A DNA stretch of 64,000 nt, taken from the NCBI RefSeq assembly GCF_001625215.2, contig NC_030383.2, positions 62,982,949 to 63,046,948 of the forward strand. The letters are read 5' to 3'. This document shows positions 9,225 through 20,235 of this stretch, piece by piece. This DNA is from Daucus carota subsp. sativus. Lineage: Eukaryota > Streptophyta > Magnoliopsida > Apiales > Apiaceae. The stretch's first letter is position 1; the number at the start of each line of letters is the position of its first letter. The translations under genes and the position numbers were made by a program. The notes under the pieces were generated by a model that saw nothing but the letters and a program-made list of their open reading frames with translations, was not told the origin of the DNA and searched no databases.

Positions 9225-9745
9225 TAGAACAGGTTTGGCTGAACTTATTACTTATAAGTTAACGTGACTTATTTAATAAATTGAGAGGTTATAATAGCTG
9301 TTTGGATAATTTTGACTTATTAATGACCGGTGAGTTATTAAAAATATAATAATAAAAATAAAAGTGATTTATGGATAATAATGGGGCCGTTTGGCTGAGC
9401 TTAAAATAAGTGCTTCTTGCTTAAAATAAAAAAGTGAAGTAGAAGTTAGAAGTTAGTTAAGACTTATAAGTGATTAAAGTGTTTGGCAAAAAAGTAGAAG
9501 TCATGAAACAAAAGCTAGGAATCGTAGCTTTTTTTAAGTGCTCCTCGACTTTTTACACAAACGGTACGAATAAGTGCTTCCAACTTAAAAGTCCAGAAGC
9601 GGGGCTTAAAAGCCCCGCCAAACACCCACAATGACTTTTGCTTAATTTTTATCAAAAAAACATTTAAAAAAATTAAGTCATTAAAAAAAGTACTTCAAAC
9701 TACTTGTGACTTTAAGTTTCTGACTTATTACACAAACAGACATTT
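9225..9745. mobile_element. Nested MITEs: GGGCCGTTTGG element inside an older repeat
   Basis: The inner element (about 9383-9632) begins GGGGCCGTTTGGCTGAGCTT and ends in CCCCGCCAAACACCC, an inverted repeat. It interrupts an outer repeat whose halves (AAAAGTGATTTATGGATAAT before, TTGCTTAATTTTTATCAAAA after) run continuously at 8526-8580. Related elements lie at about 31759 and 33299. The ends suggest a hAT-like MITE, but no clean 8 bp target duplication was read. Confidence 0.6.
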
Positions 9746-9775
9746 TTCAATTTAAAATTAGAAACCTTTTAGGCT

Positions 9776-9788
9776 CTCTATATATTGG
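9776..9788 (+). promoter_or_regulatory. Candidate TATA box of small gene C
   Basis: CTCTATATATTGG, about 85 bp upstream of the start codon, followed by GCTGCTAC as in the leaders of genes A and B (GCTGCTATAA). Confidence 0.5.
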
Positions 9789-9866
9789 GCTGCTACTACA
9801 ACTTAGTTAATTCATAGCTAGCTACATTCATATCTCTCTTCGAAATAAAATTAAAGCTACTGCAAC

Positions 9867-10157
9867 ATGAGGACTGTAATTGATGGTGATCAGAACCAGC
9901 TACCAGGTTTGTGTTACTATTTCTAGCTAGTTTCAACTTCTTAATTCAATCTTATAATGCTAATTAGCTGGAATTACGCGTAATTTGCAGCTGCAGACTC
10001 ACATGTAGCTCCGGCACCTGTTGGTTATCCCACAAAAGATGGCGATGCAGCTCCCGCGGCATCTGGTCCAGTAGAAACTCAATCCAGAGATGGTCTTAGT
10101 GATTGTGCAAAGGTTGTTAAATGCTTGTTCGAGTGCTTGCAAGCCTGTCTTAATTAA
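9867..10157 (+). CDS. Small Pro-rich, Cys-tailed protein, copy C (two-exon form)
   Basis: Two exons, 9867-9906 and 9991-10157, phase 1, about 68 residues. Exon 1 encodes MRTVIDGDQNQLP, keeping the DQ-NQ core of copies A and B and the same GTTTGTG donor. Exon 2 has one proline-rich unit (VAPAPVGYPTKDGDAAP) and ends in a Cys-rich amphipathic tail (DCAKVVKCLFECLQACLN). There is no middle exon, so this is the simplest and probably the ancestral layout. Two in-frame acceptors (9991 or 9997) differ by two alanines. The tail is shorter and less hydrophobic than in A and B, so a membrane role is less certain here. Function unknown. Confidence 0.65.
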
Positions 10158-11193
10158 GTAATTTATGAGACGTATTTATATATTTCCGAACTCTCTCTAT
10201 GTGAAATTTCATTCTCATTTGTGTTCAGTCTGTACTGTGGCGCATTACTGAGAGAGCCAAGTACTTGTACTCTGGTTTCATATTCGTGTACTCTTTTATG
10301 AACTCTGTTATGTGTTTGAAAGAATGTAATATTAAGAAATGGCTGCAGCACAATTAGACAGCTCAAATTGCGAGTTTATCTTCTGTTATTTTAAAAAACT
10401 GTTCGAATTTGGCTCATCTTTAAAGTATTAGAACAAATAAGTCTTATAAGATATATAAGTCAAAACTTAGATCATCTTGAACCATATAGTCTCGTATCTG
10501 ATCAAATGATATTATAAACAAAATTATAGATATTTTCATAAAATAATTATTAAATATAAATGTGTTAGCATAGTAACGAATTACTTTAATAGATGTTATC
10601 TTTTGTCAGTGATTCGAAGAACACTCGACTTTGATCATATTATTTTTTATAATTAATTATCTTGGGATTTTTAAAAAAATAGTTAAATATCAAACATTTT
10701 CTTAAAATAGCATAATAAATATTTTATGTAAAATTATATTATGTATCAATTATCTAATTTTGTTTTTAAGATTGTCTTATCTTAAGTTTTATATAATTTC
10801 AAAAAACACTTGTGATAATAAATTTTCCTAATTATTCTGTGTTTATTTAACATTTGTAAATATTTTCAGATTCATGTATTTTCAAATTAGCGTTTCAAAA
10901 AAAAATGTATTTTCAAATTATTTTAGTGGGATCGACAAATTCGTAAATCATCAACTGGTTTACAAATCCGAAACACATGACATCTTATTATAATAATTTA
11001 ATTCATATAATATTAATAATATAAAAATATAAATTATATGTAAATAATATTTAATATATGTATATATTTTGAATAATATGTATTATTTTATATTTTTTAT
11101 ATACGACTATTTTTGCTTTGATCTTATTTTTTATCGGAACACAAGTAAAGGAAGAGGAATCTACAGTGAGGAAAGGGACAATGGCGGTCTTGC
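10158..11193. other. Gene-free AT-rich stretch
   Basis: Very AT-rich sequence with the 3' flank of gene C at its start. I see no supported gene, RNA or clear element. Confidence 0.5.
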
Positions 11194-11196
11194 TTA

Positions 11197-12112
11197 GACC
11201 ATCTCCAACCCATAACACCATTATGGTGTGAAAAATACGCCAATTTGGTGTGAAAACTACACCAAATCAAAATTTCACTCCAACCCATCAACACCATATC
11301 CTACACCAAAAAGAATCTTTTGCACATTAAATGGAATATTCTCTCTTTTTAAGTTATTTATATCATTATTGAATTTGTACTTAAATTTTAACATGTTCAA
11401 TAAACAAGGACCTAAAATAATTATAAATTCATTAATAAATTCAAGAGGACAACTTAATTATATGAATTCCCATGCTCTTCCCATATGTGCTCGATCAAGG
11501 CGTTGCGAAGTTCAAAATGAGCTTCCTTATCTTTAATTTGTCGATATCTACTAAGAAAATCTTGAAATTCGTCATCTCCATTTCTTTCCATTTCGACAGC
11601 AGCAGAAGATGTTTCCACTTAATCATGTACATGCAAATTCAAGTCTCGTTCATCCTCAACTATCAAGTTGTGCATGATAATACATATGTGAGGGTATACA
11701 TATGTGAGGTAATTTTAATCATTGTGTATTTTATTTTTAATCAAATCTATTTTAAAAACATATCTTCTATATAAGAATATAAATTTATTGATATTTGGAA
11801 ATAAATAAAAAACTTGAGTAAAATAATAAAGAAAGAAAATTTAAAACAATTATGATTAAAGAATAAACAATATAACATAAAACAACTTTAATGGGACATA
11901 GATGTAATAATTTTGTTTTCATTAACATATGTGAGGGTATAGTAGGTATTTTGGAAAACTCCAAATTTGGTGTAAAAGTTGCACCAAATCAATACTTGAC
12001 ACCAAATTTGGTGTCAACCAATTCATTTGGTGTCAACTTTACACCAATTTAGTGTTGGGTTGGAGTGAATTTGACACCAAAATGGTGTTTTGGTGTTGGG
12101 TTGGAGTTGCCC
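11197..12112 (-). mobile_element. Tourist-like (PIF/Harbinger) element, 916 bp
   Basis: Ends GACCATCTCCAACCC and, inverted, GGGCAACTCCAACCC, with TTA outside each end (11194-11196 and 12113-12115), the PIF/Harbinger target duplication. The subterminal parts are rich in TTTGGTGT / ACACCAAA words. The interior keeps a fragment of transposase on the minus strand, so it is a decayed derivative of an autonomous element rather than a featureless MITE. Confidence 0.85.
11454..11690 (-). pseudogene. C-terminal fragment of PIF/Harbinger transposase
   Basis: On the minus strand the reading contains CIIMHNLIVEDERDLN, matching the HNMIVEDERD-type motif of plant PIF/Pong/ALP1-like nucleases, and continues through FQDFLSRYRQIKDKEAH to LIEHIWEEHGN and a stop. 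This is the usual C-terminal order of these proteins. One in-frame TAA interrupts it after the first motif, and everything upstream of the HN motif is gone. It lies inside the Tourist-like element at 11197-12112. Confidence 0.75.
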
Positions 12113-12633
12113 TTAGCGCGAAGGAAACTAGTTCGGCGATAGCAGTCTTAAACTTTACATAGGCCAAAAATATGATGTATGAGCGCATTTCATCATAAAT
12201 TCTTCTAAGATCCTACTAAACAAGTTATCATCTGACTTCATGTGTTAAACATGTCATTAGCATTTATCTTGAGTTAGGATTGAATTCTTTATGAGATTCA
12301 TAATTATATTATTTATAGTTTTTTTATTTATAAAAAAAGCGAATTCGAAATTAAAATCATTTCAAGACTTCACTTGTACTTATGTGCTCTATATTAGCTT
12401 GAAATCAGCTCTCAAAAATATAACCATCCCTACCTTATCATGTCAATGACAAGCATTTTTTTGATTCTCGTTCAATTGTGACGGGGAGCAATCAAAAATC
12501 AAAAAACTCTCATTGCGTTTAAGGATAAGGATAATCGGACTCAAATTGATAGTTTTTATAATTTTAATTAATTTCAGTTCAATTTCACATTTGAATAAAA
12601 ATTAAAATATATATACTAATAGTTTACGTAATT

Positions 12634-12679
<46 letters not shown>

Positions 12680-13301
12680 CATAATTTGTGTCATAAATAA
12701 AAATAAATTTACTTTATATATATAGTTAAGAGTGGATTTTAAATATTACTAATTAATAAGAAATTAACCTCATTCTGAAAAATATCATTAAATATTATAT
12801 TTTACGTCAAGATCATGCATCAAGATTCAATTCTATCATCTTTGAAAAATAAAATTAATTATTTGTTTGGTAAAAAAAGTGAAATACTTTTAAAAATAAA
12901 TATGTTTTCAGACTATCATTAATAACAAAACAAATTAATCAAATAATAATATTTACTCAAGATAAACTTAAAAAGAGACATTTTTTTTTTGAGTAAACTT
13001 AAAAAGAGACCTTAATCCATATGATGTCAAAAAGAGGATTTAAGAAAAGAATGTGACGTAAAAAATATGAGCTAGCAATTAGCATGATGAAGTGATGGAC
13101 TTTAGAGTGAAAGATTGACTAATCAGTAATCATCTATTTTATCTCCTAATTTTATCTATACATACGTACAGATATATAGATTCAGATCTATTCCAATCTT
13201 TTTCTTATACCCTTCTACACAAACTCAAAGCTTGACTACCCTTTTTCTTTTATCTTATTTCTCAAGGGCTTTGAGCATTTTGGAGATTTTACGGTGCAAT
13301 C
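12113..13301. other. Intergenic region upstream of the G3BP-like gene
   Basis: No gene seen. It contains a (TA)n microsatellite of about 37 bp at 12636-12672. The last 150 bp before the start codon are pyrimidine-rich and likely hold the promoter and leader. Confidence 0.5.
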
Positions 13302-16300
13302 ATGGCTAGTGGTTACCCAGCGGCTTCTCAGGTGATTAAAGTTTCAATCTTTCTGTGAAATTTATTGTAAAGATTTAATCTTTTTGTGAAATTTGATCTA
13401 AAGATTCAATATTTTTCATGCCCATGTGTTGGATTTTTGGGTTGTGTGTGTAGTTAACTGATTAAAGTTCTTGGTTATTCTTTTTGAAGAAATTTAATCT
13501 AAAGATTGAATCTTTTTTATGACCATGTGTTGGATTTTGATTTGTCTATGTGTATTTAGCTGATTGAAGGTCTTGGTTAATCTTTTTGCAGAAAATTAAT
13601 CATAAAGATTCAGTTTTTATGATGCCCATGTGATAATTGTATGATTATTGTGTGTGTATTACTATGTTTAGCTGATTGAAGTTCTTGGTCAATCTTTTTG
13701 CTGAAAGTTAGTCAAAAGATTCAATCTTTTTAATGCCCATGTGTTGAATTTTTGGTTTGTGTTAGCTGATTGAAGTTCTTGGTTAATTTGTTTGCAGGAA
13801 ATTATACTATAAAGATTCAATCTTTTGATGCCCATGTGTTGTTTTTTGATTTGTGTATGTGTATTTAGCTGATTGAGATTCTTGGTTAATCTTTTTGCAG
13901 AAAATTATTCAGAAGATTCAATCTTTTAATTGCTCATGTGTTGATTTTTTGATTTGTGTATGTAAAGTTTGCTGATTGAGATTATTGGTTTATTTCTGCA
14001 GGTGGGTTCTTACTTTGTGAGTCAGTACTATCAAATTCTTCAACAGAAACCTGATTGTGTTCATCAGTATTACACTGGGTCAAGTACTGTTATTCGGGTT
14101 GATGGCGAATCGACTGAGACAGCTTCCGAGATTTTGGTAATTACTGCTTAAAAATCGGAGTTTTTTTGGTTGTTGTTATCTTGTTGTGTACTAGTATAGT
14201 GTTTATATGATAGTTTTAGTAAGAGTTGCTGCTCAGAGGAGTGAAATTTTGGGCCCAAAAATGATAATGGTATTTATTTTTGCTTGTTAAATTAGAGGTT
14301 TGTGTGAATGATACAAATACAGCTAACAAGATAAAACACATATTCAGCTATTAAGGCATTTATGGTTTGCGATAGCATTACTAAAGAGTAAGGATGTAAT
14401 ATAATGTAAAGAAAGGCTAATGATAGTGATAGTAAAATCGATTATTATGACTTTGTGATTGGTTATTAATGTTATAAAGCTCTGTATCTTGTTTCAGTTA
14501 GCTTGTATTGACAAGTTGGTTAGTCATTTTAAGATATATTTTCTGCAGAGATAACAAATTAAAGTTTCACATCATAGCTGAATTTTTCTTTTTAGCTTTC
14601 TGTCTGGCCATCATGACTGCTAGGTCTTTTATGTCAAAAGGTGGCGTAATTGTTGTGTATTTATTCATGTACTTTTTTTTATATGCAGCATATCCATACA
14701 CTTATGATGTCAACAAACTTCACCGGAATTGAGATCAAAACAATAAATTCTCTTGATTCTTGGAATGGATGTATACTTGTAGTTGTTTCTGGATCTGTGA
14801 AGTCCAAGGAATTTATTGGACGAAAGAAGTTTGTGCAGACCTTTCTCCTTGCTCCTCAAGAGAAGGGTTTCTTTGTATTGAATGATATCTTCCACCTTCT
14901 TGATGAGGAGGCTGCTCATCAGCAGTCAGCACCCAAGCTACAAGAGAACAGAGTAGACTATCAGCAACCGACACCTGGATATCTGGATAACAGTGTTGAT
15001 TACCAGCATTCAGCACCCGTTTATTCGGACAACAATGTTGATTACCAACATTCAACACCCCCATATTCAGAAAACATAGTTGATTACCAGCATCATCCAG
15101 GACAAACTTTACATGATGACATTGATTATCAGCATCAGGCACCCGTCTATTTTGACAATGGAGTTGATTCCCAGCAGACTAATCATATTCCTCTGTCAGA
15201 GTCCCCAGGTAATGTGGGTACATCTTGTTTATTTTGGCCCTGTTCATCTGTAGTTAAGTATGATACACAATGTAATGGAGTGCAGAGTGCTTAAGCATCA
15301 TAAACAGGACTTGTTTCATTCTAGGTAGCATGTAGCAGGCTTTTCATAATGGTAGACAAATTGTTTATTAGTTCTGTCATGTGAATCTGAGTTAAATCGA
15401 TCTACAAGTTTAGTGCAATTCTTACGGAATAGAAAAAATTGGTGAAAAATCTATATGATGATTTCTGCATATACACATCACATGTGTGTTTTCTTTCTTT
15501 ACATAGTATATAGTGATGAAAGCTGAGCGATTAGTGTGTTTCAAAATGCAATTAAATTACCAATATATTTTACATCGAAGCTGTCCCATATTCTTTATGT
15601 AGAGAGTATGCTTGATGATAAATTTGATTAGCATGCATTAATATGCAATTAAGTTATCCATACATTTTACAAAGAAGCCATTCTATTTGCTTAATGCAAA
15701 GAATATGCTTGACAATAAATTTGATTATTGAAAAGCATGATTTCTACTTTAGATGTTACCAACTATGAGGTGGAAGTTAGCGAACATCTCAATTCGGTGC
15801 ACTTTGAGGATGATGGCCCAGTAAATGAGTACAGTTTTCATGACCAGCAACAACAGGAGCCAGTCACGGACTATGTTCAAGCAGCTTCCGTGGAAGAGTC
15901 CCCTACTTCACATAATGTGGTGCATTATCAGCAAGGGTCTTCACCTGCTGCTGATGAACCCATTGCTGAACCACAAAAATTTTCGTATGCTTCAATAGTA
16001 TGTATCTCCACCATCTGAGCTACTTTAATAGTTTAATGTCTCTGTTATCATATCGTTAATAGTGAATTTTTAATGGATTTGGTAATTTGTTATCATACAA
16101 ATACTTGCTTTTGATTTTGTTCTTTCTTAATTTTATGTACATGAAGTTGCGTGCTTCAACGGGGAAACCCGCACCATTGGTTGTTGTTAATACATATCCT
16201 AAGAGTGCACCAGCTCCTGTTTCTGAGTGGGAGTCGCCGCCGCATACTAACAGTCAGCCATCAAACTCTGTGTCATCCTTTTTGCCTGATTCTAATGCAG

Positions 16301-18057
16301 AAGTAGTTGAAGAAGCATTCTCTCAAGGTGCGCCACTACTTCATGCTACTTTTTTATTTAGTATATCCTCCTGATGATCTATTTAATATGGCATTTGAGT
16401 TTTATTTGCTTGAGTGGATGTTATCATGGATTTTTATCAAGAACTATTGTTTACATGGTTTTACTGTTTGTTTCTAGCGGCAACTGACATGATATGATCT
16501 ATTTTCTCACAACTAATAGTATTTTGTGCGAGAATTTAATTTACGAAGCTGAACTTGTCTGCTGGAACCTAATAGTTTTATAATGCACATTGTAGTAATA
16601 AAGGATATCAGTTTTTACTTTTTCCTGACAAATGACCAAATTGAAATCTGAAAGACTGAAATTGATTATTATTACATGGGATTGGACTTAACCTCTATTA
16701 GTTTAGGATAATTTTTTTTTTTTTTTAAATTGATGTAGTTCGGTTGTGGCATGTTATTCTCATTATGAATCTTGTGGCAGAGCTAACTGAATGGTGACCG
16801 TGGCAGAGCCAACTAATTGGTGACACATAAACTTGCTCCTTTACACATTTTTTAGTAAACAGACTAAGAATCTTTCTTTGATTGCCTATGTTTGTAAACA
16901 GATCTTTTAGTTGGGTAGTTTTTCATATTTTTTAATTAATATATGCATCCAGTAGCAGATACTGTTGCTACTTGTTTCTTGTATCAATTAATATATGATA
17001 TCTTTCTTCAAGGAATTCGTCTATAATCTTTCTACCTTTTCTCTTCTTTCCAGTGGAATCTAAGTCGGTGTATGTCAAAAATTTGCCTCCGACTGTCTCT
17101 ACTTCTGATATTCAGCAAGAGTTTGAAAACTTTGGGCGAATCAAACCTGATGGTGTTTTTATTAAGAATCGAAAGGTGGGAAGCATCCAGATCCCTTATC
17201 TTGCATATATGTGTAACTTCCTCCAGTCTTAATTCCAAAGCAAAAATTACTTGCAGGAACTTGGAGTGTGCTTTGCATTTGTCGAGTTCGAAGATGTTGA
17301 AAGTGTTCAAAACGCAATTAAGGTTTGGACTTCTATCACCGCTATGTATTATTACTTGTTATTTCGTTTATTTTACTTTTCCCAAAATTATATATCAGTT
17401 ATTGGTTATTTGATTTAATATGTTGATCCCTAGTTATAACGTTGAACCATGCCAATGCCTACTTTATGTTACATTAGTATGTAGTTGCCTGTATCTAATT
17501 CACCTTCTTTATGATCTTTAACAAAATTAAATAATCTTTCAGATTCTTAATTGTAGTTGGCTTGAGTTGCCTAGTTGCAGGATACGCTATTTAGTTTTTA
17601 ACTTGGCCTGTGTTTGATTGGTTTCCCATCTAGTTATGATATTGTGGGTATTGATTTACGTATATAACTGAGCAATTATCATTGGGAGCCTAGGTGCTGA
17701 ACTTACTTTTAATGTTTGTATTTTTAATCTCATCTTTTTTATAGGCATCTCCAATACACTTGGTTGGTAGACAAGTTTACATCGAGGAGAGGAGACCAAG
17801 TAGCATGATGAGCATGTCACGTGGTGGTGGGAGTATGTTCTTAAACTTTATTACATTATAAACGTTATCTATTTGACATAAATTTTAGTGATCCATTAGT
17901 TAGCCATGTACACCATAAATTTGCATGTATTTAACTAACCAGGCATTTGAAATTGTCTTGATCAGGAAGAGGAAGGGGTAGAGGAAGTTATCAAACTGAT
18001 GGGCGTTTTGGTGGACGGTCTTTTGGAAGAGGCAATAGTGGTCGTGGTTCATATTGA
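13302..18057 (+). CDS. G3BP-like protein: NTF2 domain plus RRM (stress-granule type)
   Basis: Nine exons: 13302-13331, 14002-14136, 14689-15208, 15753-15997, 16147-16327, 17054-17175, 17257-17322, 17745-17832, 17966-18057; 492 residues. Residues about 11-127 form an NTF2-like domain (VGSYFVSQYYQILQQKPD, TGIEIKTINS, GRKKFVQTFLLAPQEKGFFV). Residues about 128-225 are tandem repeats of a VDYQHSAPVYSDN-like unit. An RRM starts near residue 374, with RNP2 (VYVKNL) and RNP1-type (VCFAFVEF) motifs, and the tail is RGG-rich (RRGRGRGSYQ). Plant proteins with this order are related to animal G3BP, bind RNA and enter cytoplasmic stress granules; that role is from family knowledge. Intron 1 is made largely of tandem repeats. 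Confidence 0.93.
13334..13995 (+). repeat. Six-copy tandem repeat filling intron 1 of the G3BP-like gene
   Basis: A unit of about 100-105 bp recurs six times, marked by (G)CCCATGTGTTG at about 13419, 13521, 13622, 13734, 13830 and 13935. Each unit carries AAAGATTCAATCTTTT, GCTGATTGAAGTTCTTGG and TTAATCTTTTTGCAG. The last word looks like a 3' splice site, so the intron contains several decoy acceptors before the real one at 14001. Confidence 0.85.
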
Positions 18058-20235
18058 TATGAACAGCCATGGAAAACCGAAAACAAATGGCCATATACCA
18101 TCATGTACAAGCGCTGCAGCCATCTAAACAAGACCCAAAGTTTTGCTTTTTTGGTTCTGGCAGAGTAATTTTTGTTAATTGCTTTAAACTCCGAACACTT
18201 ACCCGTCATGTTTTCAGGGAAAGAATTGTTGAATATGAGTTTTGCTTTTTACCAGGGTCGAGAGACAATTCTGTCCATTTTTCCAGTGTGCAGTTCTGGT
18301 TACGTTCCAGTAAGATCGTTTTTTACAAATATATTATATTTCAAAAAGGAAACATGGCATAGTATATACGTTTGATCAATTTCGACACCATGGTATCGTG
18401 TGCACACAATGTATACACATTAATACCTTTGTAAAATCAACTTGGGGTGCATTTCAGTAGCAATATTGGTTCTTGGCAAATATATATCTGTTGAAAGGTT
18501 CAGGTGTTGGTATGTCATTTCTCCTTCCATAAATCTTTTTGCAATGTGTAACAAGGAAAAATATATATGGCTGTGCTGGAACAGAGTGTGTGTGTGTGTG
18601 TGTTACATACGAGGGCAATCCGATATCTCAAGTGTTAAGATTTTATCTTCTGTTGTTCCAGATTCTATGCTCGATTCTTGCATTCGGAAACTGTTATTAG
18701 AACAGATATCAAAAGTATTCCAAAATTATTATTAGAACAGATATCAAAATTTGGAGATACAGCTATTTCAGTCTGCTGGATTAACTTTGATAGGCTGAAA
18801 TTCACATGCAAGCCAGAGTGTAATTATCATATGGGACTATTTCTCAAAAGTAATCGAGGGTCAAAATAAAATTATATATTTTCTCGAGTTTTTGTTTAAT
18901 ATTATAATTTTTGACACATATTAAGGATCGAAATCATATATATTCAAAATATTTATTAGACAAATATTAAGCAAAATATAGTTCTTTTATCATACAGTAA
19001 AAAATATAAAAATGTGTAACTCAAATATTATATTGAAAATAATTTATTCAAGAATGATTGGTATTTAAAAGACAGAGAGGTACGTGTTTTGTGTCGACTG
19101 TTGAGTCAATTTGTTTGGTGGGAACCAGGAATAGACCGATCACCACAAAAATAACATGGGCACCAAAAAGTGAAGAGTTAGTTGTTTTTTATCTTTAATA
19201 AGAGTGGAAATAGTTCAAATTTATTTTAAATTATTCAAGTTATTTCTTCCTTGCTTGAAATTATAAATCATGATGTGATCGGATTACGCAATATTAATAG
19301 TCAATGCTTAAAAGCTCCTCTCTTTTCTTTTTTTTTAACTTTCAAACTATCATGTGATATTGACCATTTAACATATCATATTAAAAATTCATGCGATTAT
19401 TAATGGTTATTGTATTTGTACAAGTCTCTCATAAATAATTTATTATATTTTGAATGATTATATATATATAATATACATTTTTTCGTTCACGTATTTTTTT
19501 TAGATAATTAGAAGAAAATGATTGATTAAAATAATATAAAATATCGATTATATAATATTTATTAAACGGGAAAATTTTATTTTATATCAAGACCGGACAC
19601 AAGCAAATAATTATATATAAAATATATTATTTAACATAAATATATATGTGTGAAGTTTATAACAAATATCCATAAGATAGATAATATTGATAACCGTGAC
19701 TTGACTAAAATTATGATTGGTTGTATTGTTCCGTTAGAATTAGGATTTTTCTACAAAATATTCGTAACTTTCGTTTATAATATATTTTATTTGTTTTTAA
19801 TCAATAAAAGTTCATTAATATTTATTATCTTCTTAGTTCAATACAATTTTATAATTAATTTAAATATTAATTTTCACTAATACAAATTTAGAAAAATATT
19901 AAATAAATAATTGTAGAATTTTAATAAAGTGGATGAATACTATGCAAAGGAGGGAGTATATATACTTTCCTTTACCAAATTCACCGTCTCAATGTCCCAA
20001 ACTGTAGATTCTGCTTCAATCACAATGAACAAGTACATGTAAAACTTAGCTGTATATACATAAATCCACACACTTGTATCCATCTATCTATATCTATATT
20101 CACTTTATTATTCTATTCTTTCTTTAATTCATGTCAGTGACAACCCCTGATAAATATCTTCTGAAAAAGCTTATGCTTTTAGCCAATTTGATTATAAAAT
20201 TGTTGTGGGTTTTGATTGATTTTGCAATATATTGT
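18058..20235. other. 3' flank and intergenic region
   Basis: The first several hundred bases are probably the 3' untranslated region of the G3BP-like gene. A (GT)n run lies at 18586-18603. A short direct repeat (TATTAGAACAGATATCAAAA) occurs at about 18692 and 18730. A Stowaway-type end remnant (GGAGGGAGTATA) is near 19950. A frame open from 20131 is continuous with the next gene's first exon. No other gene seen. Confidence 0.45.

Noticed and set aside
14813..15142. 109-codon antisense frame in the G3BP-like gene
   Set aside because: It is the mirror of the coding tandem repeat (periodic NQHC-type words) and has no independent support.
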